A stretch of 6,016 nt of DNA from Methanosarcinaceae archaeon (GTDB lineage: Archaea > Halobacteriota > Methanosarcinia > Methanosarcinales > Methanosarcinaceae), in the NCBI GenBank assembly GCA_030594665.1, contig JAUVET010000099.1, positions 1-6,016 of the forward strand. Reading direction: 5' to 3'. This document shows positions 1 to 5,744 of this stretch, piece by piece. The notes beneath the pieces are model-generated. The model made no database searches and was not told the origin of the DNA. It worked only from the letters and a program-made list of their open reading frames with translations. The translations under genes and the position numbers were made by a program. Position 1 is the stretch's first letter. Every line of letters starts with the position of its first letter.

Positions 1-138
1 CTTGCAGGCGGGCACAATATTGTCAACGTCATCATCGTTGATTTCAGGGGTTATGATACCCTTGGGGAAATATCCGTGCTGTGTCTTGCAGCGCTTGGCG
101 TATACAATCTTATCCACAGCAGGAGTGAAGAAAAATGA
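1..138 (+). CDS. mrpA: MrpA C-terminus (Na+/H+ antiporter subunit A), 5'-truncated
   Basis: Frame 1 is open from the first base to a TGA at 136-138, giving 45 residues. They contain [20 protein letters not shown] followed by EISVL, the signature of the extreme C-terminal (MbhE-like) part of the large antiporter subunit MrpA/MnhA. This end carries the last membrane helices of a protein that is usually about 750-800 residues, so nearly all of the gene lies upstream of the window. MrpA is one of the two NuoL/M/N-like ion-translocating subunits of the Mrp complex. The stop overlaps the mrpB start (ATGA, 135-138), which confirms operon continuity. The identification rests on the motif and on the mrpBCDEFG genes that follow. 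Confidence 0.93.
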   Translation, partial: LAGGHNIVNVIIVDFRGYDTLGEISVLCLAALGVYNLIHSRSEEK

Positions 139-551
139 CCACGCTTATTACAAAAACAATCACAAAGATCTGTGTTCCATTAGTTATCCTGTTCTCGATC
201 TCATTGCTGCTTGCCGGCCATAATAACCCGGGTGGCGGCTTTATCGGTGGAGTTATGTTTGCCTCTATAATAGGACTCCTGTACGTAGTATTCGGTCTTG
301 ACTACATAAAAGAATTTTTCAACCCGGACTGGGCCAAATGGTTCGCATTCGGTCTCTTGCTCTCATGCATAACTGCATTCGGGGCATTGTTTGTCGGGCA
401 TAACTTTTTCAGGAGTGCAGTTGAGTTTGTGCACCTGCCATTGATCGGTGAGATCGAACTGGTGTCAGCCGGTCTATTTGATATTGGAGTGTATTTTGTT
501 GTTATTGGTAGTCTTTTATTCATATTCAAGAACGTAGGTGATGACAAATGA
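135..551 (+). CDS. mrpB: Na+/H+ antiporter subunit MrpB
   Basis: This 138-residue protein has the usual length of MrpB/MnhB, a small integral membrane subunit of the multisubunit Na+/H+ antiporter. The family motif [12 protein letters not shown] is at residues 28-39 and a second conserved block, [13 protein letters not shown], is at 111-123. Four hydrophobic segments are visible, at about 13-27, 35-53, 69-87 and 112-131. The ATG at 135 overlaps the mrpA stop and has AGGAG at 121-125, nine bases upstream. MrpB contributes to assembly of the antiporter; no catalytic residue is assigned to it here. Its end overlaps mrpC by ATGA. Confidence 0.97.
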   Translation: MTTLITKTITKICVPLVILFSISLLLAGHNNPGGGFIGGVMFASIIGLLYVVFGLDYIKEFFNPDWAKWFAFGLLLSCITAFGALFVGHNFFRSAVEFVHLPLIGEIELVSAGLFDIGVYFVVIGSLLFIFKNVGDDK

Positions 552-979
552 ATAATACACTTCTTTCATTTACCATCGCAATGCTCTTTGGATTTGGTAC
601 ATTCCTGATCCTGCGCAGGGATATTATTAAAGTGATCATCGGACTTGGTGTTCTTTCGCATGCAGTGAATATGTTAATCGTATCTGCCGGTGTGTTTACA
701 GGTACAAAGGTCCCTATTATTATCGGTTCACATGGAGAACATGGTGCAGCAGACGCATCCGGTACAGTATTCAATGACGTTTTAGCAGACGGTGTGCTGG
801 CACCGGTTGTATCTGCCGGCACCCATATCGAATATGTAGATCCTCTTGTTCAGGCTCTTGTGCTGACCGCAATTGTTATCAGTCTTGCAACAACCGCGTT
901 CATACTGATCCTTGCTTACCGTATCCATGAGGAATATGGCACTACCGATCTTCGGGAACTCCGGAGGTTGTGGGGATGA
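548..979 (+). CDS. mrpC: Na+/H+ antiporter subunit MrpC (NuoK-like), with enlarged loop
   Basis: This 143-residue membrane protein is homologous to NuoK of complex I and to MnhC. Three hydrophobic segments are visible: about 5-22, 26-50 and 101-124. The family landmarks IGLGVLSHAVNMLIVSAG (31-48) and YVDPLVQALVLTAIVISLAT (96-115) are present. Between them, residues about 52-95 form a long hydrophilic to mixed segment with several His, Asp and Glu (for example SHGEHGAADA at 61-70). Bacterial MrpC proteins are commonly about 110-115 residues and have a much shorter connection here, so this copy appears to carry roughly 30 extra residues. The start at 548 is supported by AGGTGATG at 536-543 and by the ATGA overlap with mrpB. 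NuoK-like subunits are thought to help form the ion path beside MrpA and MrpD. Confidence 0.96.
   Translation: MNNTLLSFTIAMLFGFGTFLILRRDIIKVIIGLGVLSHAVNMLIVSAGVFTGTKVPIIIGSHGEHGAADASGTVFNDVLADGVLAPVVSAGTHIEYVDPLVQALVLTAIVISLATTAFILILAYRIHEEYGTTDLRELRRLWG
963..967 (+). promoter_or_regulatory. Ribosome binding site that decides the mrpD start
   Basis: GGAGG lies eight bases before the ATG at 976. An in-frame GTG at 970 would be only two bases from this site, too close for initiation. The ATG at 976 also reproduces the ATGA overlap used by the other genes of the operon, so 976 is preferred. Confidence 0.8.
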
Positions 980-2517
980 CATCATTGTTAGATCATATCC
1001 CGATACTGCTGATCGCAACACCCATACTTATGGCGGCGGTCATGATATTCTTAAGGTCGAGCCCGGCTCTGCAAAAAGTCTTGAACGTACTTGTTACCTT
1101 TTGTATGCTGGTTCTGAGTGCCGTTCTCCTTGAGCAGGTCTGGACAAATGGTATCATAGTGTATGAAGTAGGCGAATGGGGCAAGTACGGGATCGTTCTT
1201 GTTGCCGACCTGCTGAGTGCAGGAATGGTGCTTTTAACGCTCTTTGTCTCGTTCTTATCACTGGTGTATTCACTGGAATATATCGAAGAGAGATCACTGA
1301 GTTCCAGTTATCATTCATTGTTCAATTTACTGATGGCAGGACTCACAGGTTCGTTCTTAACAGGTGATATCTTCAACCTGTTCGTATTCTTTGAGATCCT
1401 TCTATTATCTTCATGCGCACTTGTGGTTGCAAACGAAAAGGGCGGGGTCACCAAAAGTTCTGACAAGATGGAAGCAACTTTCAAGTATCTGGTACTCAGC
1501 ATGATCGGTTCTATTGTGATGCTAATTGCAATTGCGTCCCTTTATGCAACCGTTGGAACAGTGAACATGGCTGATATTTCCGTAAAGGTCAGTGCTATGA
1601 GTGCCTCAGGCACACTACCCTGGCATATTTACCCAATTGCGTTATTGTTTATTGTTGTGTTCGGTAACAAGGCAGCGTTATTCCCACTTCATTACTGGTT
1701 GCCTGATGTGCACCCAACCGCACCATCACCAATAAGTGCAATGTTAAGTGGTGTTTTGATAAAAGTGGGTGTCTACGGAATGCTTCGTGTATTTTTCCTG
1801 ATGTTCACTGTTACATTGGATATGTTCCAGCCGATCATAATCATACTTTCTCTTGTTACAATAGTAATCGGTGCAGTGTCAGCGATCGGACAAAACGATG
1901 TCAAGCGCCTGCTGGCATATTCAAGTGTAGGACAAATAGGTTACGTGTTCCTCGGTATTGGTATGGGGTCGGTGTACACAATTGCTGCAGCGCTTGTTTA
2001 TCTTGTAAACCACGCATTTGCAAAGTCGATGTTGTTCCTGGCATCCGGCGGTATTATACATCATGCACATACACGTGATATGGATAAGATGGGGGGAATG
2101 ATAAAGAGTTCACCACTTATGGGAGGCATGTTCCTTATAGGTGCAATGTCGATCGCAGGATTCCCACCAACGGGCGGATTCATTGGGAAATTCTTATTGT
2201 TCGATGCAGGTATTAATGAAGAATTTTATATCCCTATCACAATAGCACTTTTATCTGCAGTCCTGACTCTTTTCTACATGTTCATGGCATGGATGAAAAT
2301 GTTCTGGGGCGAGCCACGGGATACTAAAAAATATGGTGAGTATTCATCACATGCATTGTCACCACTGCTTACTGTTCCTATTATCATACTGGCGATAGGA
2401 GTCCTTGTATTGGGAGTATATGCAGAACCACTAATTGCTCTTGCACAGGCTACTGCCGCCCAGATAGTTGATCCGCAACCATATATTGATGCAGTTATGA
2501 CGAGGGTGGTCCGATGA
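976..2517 (+). CDS. mrpD: Na+/H+ antiporter subunit MrpD (NuoN/NuoM-like proton-translocating subunit)
   Basis: This 513-residue polytopic membrane protein belongs to the proton-conducting membrane transporter family shared by MrpA, MrpD and NuoL/M/N. Hydrophobic segments run through almost the whole length, consistent with about 14 helices. Recognisable ion-path residues are Glu140 in NLFVFFEILLLSS, Lys232 in FGNKAALFPLHYWLPDVHP, Lys263 in SGVLIKVG, Lys310 in QNDVKRLLAYSS, and His346 and Lys350 in VNHAFAKSMLF. FPPTGGFIGKF at 396-406 is another family block. By analogy with characterised MrpD proteins, Glu140 and Lys232 correspond to the essential TM5 Glu and TM7 Lys; this mapping is inferred from motifs, not aligned. 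The start at 976 is chosen over the upstream GTG on the basis of the GGAGG site at 963-967 and the ATGA overlap with mrpC. The 3' end overlaps mrpE by ATGA. Confidence 0.97.
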   Translation: MTSLLDHIPILLIATPILMAAVMIFLRSSPALQKVLNVLVTFCMLVLSAVLLEQVWTNGIIVYEVGEWGKYGIVLVADLLSAGMVLLTLFVSFLSLVYSLEYIEERSLSSSYHSLFNLLMAGLTGSFLTGDIFNLFVFFEILLLSSCALVVANEKGGVTKSSDKMEATFKYLVLSMIGSIVMLIAIASLYATVGTVNMADISVKVSAMSASGTLPWHIYPIALLFIVVFGNKAALFPLHYWLPDVHPTAPSPISAMLSGVLIKVGVYGMLRVFFLMFTVTLDMFQPIIIILSLVTIVIGAVSAIGQNDVKRLLAYSSVGQIGYVFLGIGMGSVYTIAAALVYLVNHAFAKSMLFLASGGIIHHAHTRDMDKMGGMIKSSPLMGGMFLIGAMSIAGFPPTGGFIGKFLLFDAGINEEFYIPITIALLSAVLTLFYMFMAWMKMFWGEPRDTKKYGEYSSHALSPLLTVPIIILAIGVLVLGVYAEPLIALAQATAAQIVDPQPYIDAVMTRVVR

Positions 2518-3008
2518 AACGATATTTGTTGTATTCAATACCCCTTGCACTGTTATGGTGCTTTGTACATGGAAGTGTGACTATCGAGAACTTCCTATTT
2601 GGCCTGGTGCTCGGTCCATTTGTCATAAGACCGTTCAAACCGCTTTACAAATTCGGGGAGGAAGTATCCTTCAAGGATGCCACTACCCGCATTCCGAAGG
2701 AGATCAAGTATTTCGTAATACTGATCATTGAGATTATAAAAGCAAGTCTTGCGGTTGGGAAGATCGTTATCCAGCCTAAAATAGATATCAAACCCGGAAT
2801 TGTTGCTGTACCGATCGACTCAAAGACCCATTTAGGTATCACTGCAATTGCTAACACCATCACACTTACGCCCGGAACCCTGACTATAGATGTATCAGAC
2901 GATGAATCTGTGCTTTATGTTCACTGCATTGACGCATCTGATCCGGATGGTGTCAGGAAATCCATAAAGACTGATCTGGAAAAATATACACTGGAGGCAT
3001 TTGAATGA
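2514..3008 (+). CDS. mrpE: Na+/H+ antiporter subunit MrpE
   Basis: This 164-residue protein matches the MrpE/MnhE family in length and layout. Two N-terminal hydrophobic segments (about 4-20 and 24-40) and a third at about 65-85 are followed by a soluble C-terminal domain. That domain holds the family blocks NTITLTPGT (114-122) and LYVHCID (134-140). MrpE is a structural subunit needed for stable assembly of the Mrp complex in studied bacteria. The ATG at 2514 overlaps the mrpD stop and is preceded by GAGGGTGGT at 2502-2510. Nothing unusual was seen in length or motifs. Confidence 0.97.
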   Translation: MKRYLLYSIPLALLWCFVHGSVTIENFLFGLVLGPFVIRPFKPLYKFGEEVSFKDATTRIPKEIKYFVILIIEIIKASLAVGKIVIQPKIDIKPGIVAVPIDSKTHLGITAIANTITLTPGTLTIDVSDDESVLYVHCIDASDPDGVRKSIKTDLEKYTLEAFE

Positions 3009-3271
3009 GTTCATTATTACTTGATCTTGCATTGCTGTTTATGGTGATTGCCATGGTACCCTGTGTTTACAGGGTCATTAAGGGACCGACAGTGCCTGAC
3101 AGGGTAATTGCTGTGGATGCTATGACAACTGTGATCGTGGTAATGCTGGGTGTCTATTCATTTGTACAGGGTTCTGTGTTTTTCATGGATGTGGCACTGG
3201 TACTCTCGATCATATCCTTTGTAGGGACGGTTACGATATCCAAATATCTTGATGAAGGAGTGGTATTATGA
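3005..3271 (+). CDS. mrpF: Na+/H+ antiporter subunit MrpF
   Basis: This 88-residue protein has three hydrophobic segments (about 4-22, 42-56 and 60-78), the usual MrpF/MnhF fold. The diagnostic motif RVIKGPTVPDRVIAVDAMT spans residues 23-41 and includes Asp32 and Asp38, conserved positions in the family. The start at 3005 has GGAGG at 2993-2997 and overlaps mrpE by ATGA. MrpF is a small membrane subunit of the antiporter; in some bacterial homologues it has also been linked to efflux of bile salts or other organic anions, a role the sequence here neither supports nor excludes. Confidence 0.97.
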   Translation: MSSLLLDLALLFMVIAMVPCVYRVIKGPTVPDRVIAVDAMTTVIVVMLGVYSFVQGSVFFMDVALVLSIISFVGTVTISKYLDEGVVL

Positions 3272-3600
3272 GCGAAATAAGCAGTGTTCTTGAAATATTG
3301 AGCAATATCGTTTTGATCATAGGCCTGGTATTCGTATCCCTTGGAATGCTCGGGCTTTTGCGCTTGCCGGATGTGTATAACCGCATGCATGCAACTACAA
3401 AGATTGGAACACTTGGTGCGTTTGCTGTAATGTTTAGTATCCTGTTAAGAGTAGGATTTACCCCAATGGGTGTAAAAGCCCTGACGGTTGGTCTATTCTT
3501 GTTGCTTACTGCACCGATTGCGGCGCACATGATCGGTCGTGCAGCACACCGGCATGGTGTTGAACTTTGTAAGGAATCAATTATTGATGAGTATAAGTAG
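3268..3600 (+). CDS. mrpG: Na+/H+ antiporter subunit MrpG
   Basis: This 110-residue protein matches MrpG/MnhG in length. Three hydrophobic segments lie at about 10-30, 46-62 and 71-90, with the family motif LGLLRLPDVYNRMHATTK at residues 28-45. The C-terminus (RAAHRHGVELCKESI and on) is polar and presumably cytoplasmic. The ATG at 3268 has AGGAG at 3256-3260 and overlaps mrpF by ATGA. It ends in TAG at 3598-3600 and is the last gene of the mrp operon, because a long gap with a hairpin follows. Confidence 0.97.
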   Translation: MSEISSVLEILSNIVLIIGLVFVSLGMLGLLRLPDVYNRMHATTKIGTLGAFAVMFSILLRVGFTPMGVKALTVGLFLLLTAPIAAHMIGRAAHRHGVELCKESIIDEYK

Positions 3601-3621
3601 ACGTCTAAGTAAGTAATTTAA

Positions 3622-3657
3622 CTCTGGTCATACCGGTACAATAAGGTGTGATCAGAG
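3622..3657 (+). terminator. Hairpin after mrpG, probable 3' end or transcript-stability element
   Basis: Bases 3622-3634 (CTCTGGTCATACC) pair with 3645-3657 (GGTGTGATCAGAG) to form a 13-bp stem. At RNA level both apparent mismatches are G-U pairs (3627/3652 and 3631/3648), and the loop is ten bases. It begins 21 bases after the mrpG stop. There is no U-run directly after the stem; the nearest T-rich stretch is at about 3698-3707. A classical bacterial intrinsic terminator is therefore not evident. A 3'-UTR stability or processing stem, or the start of an archaeal U-tract termination zone, is more likely. Confidence 0.55.
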
Positions 3658-3740
3658 GGAAAAACCTGTGTTTGGTGGCATCTGCCTTCATCCGTGCTTT
3701 TCTTTACGTTCTGGCATCATTGCGTTCTCGTTCATAGCAC

Positions 3741-3893
3741 CATGCGGCGCCTTCCTCCGCCACTGACTCGAATGTGCATCGAGATTTTAAGCGTCGATGT
3801 CATTGTGCATGTGTGAACTACTGTGAAAGTAGAAATTGCGTGTCTTGCGAATGCAAGTCGGTAAGGGTGGAGCGCGCCGCCTACGGCGTGGTT
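3741..3893. other. Block of nested inverted repeats; candidate structured RNA or decayed repeat element
   Basis: An outer helix can form between 3744-3750 (GCGGCGC) and 3874-3880 (GCGCCGC). After a small internal loop it continues as 3755-3761 with 3866-3872 (one G-U pair). Inside it are three small hairpins: 3767-3771/3779-3783 (CTCGA/TCGAG, 7-base loop), 3818-3822/3828-3832 (CTACT/AGTAG, GTGAA loop) and 3844-3848/3853-3857 (CTTGC/GCAAG, GAAT loop). The two arms, roughly 3739-3765 and 3865-3893, are imperfect inverted copies of each other. No known RNA family was recognised. The pairing is hand-drawn, and alternatives compete with it (for example 3777-3782 with 3794-3799), so this could equally be a remnant of a small inverted-repeat element. 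Confidence 0.35.
3873..3890. repeat. GC-rich perfect-stem inverted repeat
   Basis: CGCGCCG (3873-3879) and CGGCGTG (3884-3890) form a 7-bp stem with one G-U pair and a four-base loop CCTA. It is the most stable local hairpin in the intergenic region. It uses the same bases as the right arm of the longer helix 3744-3750/3874-3880, so the two folds are mutually exclusive. Confidence 0.5.
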
Positions 3894-3932
3894 GTTGCCA
3901 GCGGTCTGTTTTGTTTCTGCACTACAAGAATC

Positions 3933-3948
3933 GTTCCAATGTTCCAAT
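3933..3948. repeat. Tandem 8-bp repeat upstream of a promoter-like box
   Basis: GTTCCAAT is repeated twice with no spacer (3933-3940 and 3941-3948), followed by GG. It ends eight bases before the AT-rich box at 3956. The position would suit an activator or repressor site for a promoter there, but this is inferred from placement only. Confidence 0.45.
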
Positions 3949-3955
3949 GGAAAAG

Positions 3956-3964
3956 CATATATTT
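3956..3964 (+). promoter_or_regulatory. Possible archaeal TATA box for a long-leader transcript
   Basis: CATATATTT follows an A-rich AAAAG (3951-3955) that could act as a BRE-like element. With the usual archaeal spacing of about 25-27 bases, transcription would begin near 3985. That would give the HdrD-like gene a leader of nearly 150 bases, or a start near the small ORF at 3984. No experimental support is available from sequence alone. Confidence 0.35.
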
Positions 3965-3983
3965 TTGTATGGAGTGATATCAA

Positions 3984-4025
3984 ATGTTCTTAGTTTTGTT
4001 TGCATTTTTGATTAAAAAGACATAA
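3984..4025 (+). CDS. Possible 13-residue leader peptide or small membrane peptide
   Basis: ATG at 3984 opens a short frame encoding MFLVLFAFLIKKT and closing at TAA (4023-4025). GGAGTGA at 3971-3977 is a strong Shine-Dalgarno match with a six-base spacer, as good as those of the annotated genes nearby. The peptide is almost wholly hydrophobic with a Lys-Lys-Thr tail. It sits about 107 bases upstream of the HdrD-like start and could be an upstream ORF controlling that operon. Against this, 13 codons are easily found by chance in AT-rich DNA, and if the box at 3956 is the real promoter the transcript would start at or after the ribosome site. Confidence 0.25.
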   Translation: MFLVLFAFLIKKT

Positions 4026-4030
4026 CTAAG
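3989..4030. repeat. AT-rich inverted repeat overlapping the small ORF
   Basis: CTTAGTT (3989-3995) is perfectly complementary to AACTAAG (4024-4030). Within the enclosed 28 bases, TTTTT (4005-4009) and AAAAA (4014-4018) can form a second small stem with loop GATT. The fold would be weak, being mostly A-U. It overlaps codons 2 to stop of the 13-codon ORF, so translation of that ORF and folding would exclude each other. Confidence 0.35.
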
Positions 4031-4064
4031 ATCATTTTTATCAATTGTAACAGTCAAAGTCAGG

Positions 4065-4073
4065 GTTAAATAC
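4065..4073 (+). promoter_or_regulatory. Possible proximal TATA box of the hdr-like operon
   Basis: GTTAAATAC at 4065-4073 lies about 64 bases before the chosen start codon at 4133. Transcription from it would begin near 4095 and leave a leader of roughly 35-40 bases containing the ribosome site at 4121-4128. The upstream bases (GTCAGG) are a poor BRE match, so this is a candidate only. Confidence 0.35.
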
Positions 4074-4120
4074 AGATATTCAGTCGAATAATGTATTACA
4101 GTTATGTTATACCATATATG

Positions 4121-4128
4121 AAGGTGAG
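4121..4128 (+). promoter_or_regulatory. Ribosome binding site that decides the HdrD-like start
   Basis: AAGGTGAG places GGTGA five bases before the ATG at 4133. Two earlier in-frame ATGs, at 4091 and 4118, lack comparable sites. The extra 14 residues they would add (beginning MYYSYV) precede the point where the first Fe-S motif already begins, so 4133 is preferred. Confidence 0.75.
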
Positions 4129-4132
4129 TAAT

Positions 4133-5215
4133 ATGTCATCAAACATTCAACTTTGCTATCAATGTGGAAAGTGTACTGCCATCTGTCCGGTCAGAAGGGT
4201 CGTAAAGACCTCTCCCAGAAACACGATTTACAAGACAAATGTTTATGGAGTGGATTCAGATGATATCTGGAACTGTTTAACCTGTAACCTTTGTTATGAT
4301 GAATGTCCGCAGGGTGTTGATTATCCTGAATTTGTAAGGGAAGAGAGAGCAAAAAAGGACAGTGCCGGCATCGGCGCCGGAACCAAAGTTGCTCATGAGG
4401 GGGTGTTTACCCTATTGGCTGACATGATGGTAGACCTTGACAGGAGCAGAACCAGTCTCAAAGAGACAGGAAACAAAAGTTCAAAGGTCGGCTATTATCC
4501 CGGGTGTCTCGACTTCCATGATATGTTCTTTAATGTGAATGTGGACTTTAAGGCAATTGCAGATTCATCCATGGAACTGCTTGACGATATGGGACTTGAT
4601 CCCAAACTCCTGCAAATGAAATGTTGCGGCCATGACCAACTGTGGCAGGGAGATAAAACAACATTTGACAAACTCAAAGAGCAGAATACAAAACTCATTG
4701 AAGAAAGTGGTATCGAGACCCTTGTTACTTCCTGTGCAGAATGTTACCGTACACTCAGCCAGGATTACGACCTACCTATAAAAGTAGTACATATCAGCCA
4801 GCTTCTAAAGGACGCAGATCTTAACACTAACACTAGCACTGATTCCGGTATCACTGTTACATATCATGATGCATGTCGTCTGGGTCGTCACATGGGTGAA
4901 TACGACGCACCAAGGGATGCCCTGACCAACAGCGGTGCCAGCATAACTGAGATGAAACATAACAAAAAGGATGCCTGGTGCTGTGGTGTCAGTTCGATGA
5001 TGAACTGTAACGACAAGAGTAAAGCACTGCGAAAAGCAAAACTTGATGAGGCAAAGGATACCGGAGCCGATGTTTTGATCACGACCTGTCCAAAATGCCT
5101 TGCACATCTTACGTGCATGAAAAATGAACAGGGATCAGTTGAGAACTATGAATTTGAAATAAAGGACCTGACAGTGTTCCTTGCCGGGCAAAAGGGAGGT
5201 AAGAACGATGAGTGA
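4133..5215 (+). CDS. HdrD-like iron-sulfur protein (4Fe-4S dicluster plus two CCG domains)
   Basis: This 360-residue soluble protein joins an HdrC-like front half to an HdrB-like back half, the architecture of heterodisulfide reductase subunit HdrD. Two cubane 4Fe-4S motifs are complete: Cys8, 11, 14, 18 (CYQCGKCTAICP) and Cys48, 51, 54, 58 (CLTCNLCYDECP). Two CCG domains follow. The first has Cys125, Cys164-165 and Cys201/204 (C-X38-CC-X35-CXXC), matching the non-cubane cluster motif of HdrB/HdrD. The second has Cys248, Cys283-284 and Cys319/322 (C-X34-CC-X34-CXXC), one residue short of the usual CC-to-CXXC spacing. Classical HdrD is about 400 residues and pairs with the membrane cytochrome HdrE; no hdrE is seen here, the neighbours being hdrC and hdrB. 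No transmembrane segment is visible. It is probably a paralogue that passes electrons to or from a disulfide or to the HdrCB partners. A GlcF-like subunit of a flavin oxidase is an alternative, but no such oxidase gene is adjacent. Confidence 0.88.
   Translation: MSSNIQLCYQCGKCTAICPVRRVVKTSPRNTIYKTNVYGVDSDDIWNCLTCNLCYDECPQGVDYPEFVREERAKKDSAGIGAGTKVAHEGVFTLLADMMVDLDRSRTSLKETGNKSSKVGYYPGCLDFHDMFFNVNVDFKAIADSSMELLDDMGLDPKLLQMKCCGHDQLWQGDKTTFDKLKEQNTKLIEESGIETLVTSCAECYRTLSQDYDLPIKVVHISQLLKDADLNTNTSTDSGITVTYHDACRLGRHMGEYDAPRDALTNSGASITEMKHNKKDAWCCGVSSMMNCNDKSKALRKAKLDEAKDTGADVLITTCPKCLAHLTCMKNEQGSVENYEFEIKDLTVFLAGQKGGKNDE
5195..5200 (+). promoter_or_regulatory. Ribosome binding site that decides the hdrC start
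   Basis: GGAGGT lies seven bases before the ATG at 5208. This favours 5208 over an upstream in-frame TTG at 5181, which would add nine residues and has no site. It lies inside the coding region of the HdrD-like gene, implying translational coupling. Confidence 0.75.
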
Positions 5216-5744
5216 CACTATTAAGACATCCGATCTTTCCCCGGAGTTCAGGGAGGAAATATTTGAAGAACCGGGTGCCGATAAGATCGCCCTGTGTTTC
5301 AACTGTACCGGTTGTTCTTCCGGTTGTCCCATGGCCGAACAGGAACCCGAATTCAATATCCGTAAATTCCTGCGCATGGCAAACCTCGGAATGAAGGATG
5401 AACTTCTAAACAGTCCGTATCTCTGGTATTGTACAACGTGCTATAAGTGTCAAGAACGGTGCCCACAGGGTGTAAAGAATGTAGATACCCTGCTCAAGAT
5501 CCGTACCATTGCAGTCCATAACGGCATCATGCTGCCGGCACATAAGAATGTAGGGCGATTGGTTTTCAATTCCGGACATGCCGTACCCATCAATGACGAT
5601 ACAAAAGAAAAACGCAAGGCATTGGGATTGGATGAGGTTCCGCCAACTGTGCACAGATTCCCTAATGCACTTGATGAAGTCAAAAAAATATTGCATATTG
5701 CAGGGTTTGATGAGATTGTAGCCGAAGAGGAGGAAAAGAAATGA
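5208..5744 (+). CDS. hdrC: Heterodisulfide reductase subunit C (HdrC)
   Basis: This 178-residue soluble protein closely fits cytoplasmic HdrC (about 185 residues). Two 4Fe-4S motifs are intact: Cys30, 33, 36, 40 ([12 protein letters not shown]) and Cys75, 78, 81, 85 ([12 protein letters not shown]). The HdrC-specific C-terminal blocks are also present: SGHAVPIND (122-130), [14 protein letters not shown] (139-152) and an EVKKIL helix. HdrC relays electrons from the flavin subunit HdrA to the catalytic HdrB, which reduces CoM-S-S-CoB. The start at 5208 has a strong GGAGGT site and overlaps the HdrD-like gene by eight bases (ATGAGTGA); the end overlaps hdrB by ATGA. The C-terminal tail is acidic and then basic (EEEEKK). 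No hdrA is visible in the window, so the partner must be encoded downstream or elsewhere. Confidence 0.96.
   Translation: MSDTIKTSDLSPEFREEIFEEPGADKIALCFNCTGCSSGCPMAEQEPEFNIRKFLRMANLGMKDELLNSPYLWYCTTCYKCQERCPQGVKNVDTLLKIRTIAVHNGIMLPAHKNVGRLVFNSGHAVPINDDTKEKRKALGLDEVPPTVHRFPNALDEVKKILHIAGFDEIVAEEEEKK

Larger units (their letters stand above)
3601..4132. other. Gene-poor intergenic region between the mrp and hdr-like operons
   Basis: No protein family is recognisable on either strand across about 530 bases. The stretch contains, in order: a strong hairpin just after mrpG, a GC-richer block of nested inverted repeats (about 3741-3893), an 8-bp tandem repeat, an AT-rich promoter-like box, a possible 13-codon ORF inside an AT-rich inverted repeat, and a second promoter-like box before the next operon. 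Longer open frames cross the middle on both strands. They lack a convincing ribosome site and have irregular composition (one is very rich in Cys, the opposite one ends in an Arg/Gly run), so they are not annotated as genes. No tRNA, and none of the SRP or RNase P RNA hallmarks, were seen by eye. Confidence 0.7.

Noticed and set aside
2..223. Plus-strand open frame of 73 codons at the window start
   Set aside because: It is a shadow of mrpA/mrpB: frame 1 carries the clear MrpA C-terminal motif and mrpB occupies the overlapping region.
3660..3960. Possibility that the GC-richer block is SRP RNA, RNase P RNA, a tRNA or a C/D box RNA
   Set aside because: None of the hallmark sequences of these RNAs (for example a T-loop, the RNase P GAGGAAAGTC core, or paired RTGATGA and CTGA boxes) was seen.
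3774..3977. Plus-strand open frame of 67 codons, very rich in cysteine, starting at GTG
   Set aside because: It has no ribosome site, its Cys-rich composition comes from TG-rich DNA, it lies inside the inverted-repeat block, and it shows no recognisable Cys spacing or family motif.
3732..3983. Minus-strand open frame of 83 codons across the intergenic region
   Set aside because: The composition is irregular with a Gly/Arg run at the end that simply reads the GC-rich arm. No domain is recognised, and it overlaps the repeat block and a promoter-like box.
4091..4132. Upstream in-frame ATGs extending the HdrD-like protein by 14 or 5 residues
   Set aside because: Only the ATG at 4133 has a well-placed GGTGA site, and the extension has no family support.
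3601..4132. CRISPR array or insertion sequence in the gap
   Set aside because: There are no regularly spaced repeats and no transposase fragment. The only tandem repeat is a single 8-bp doublet.
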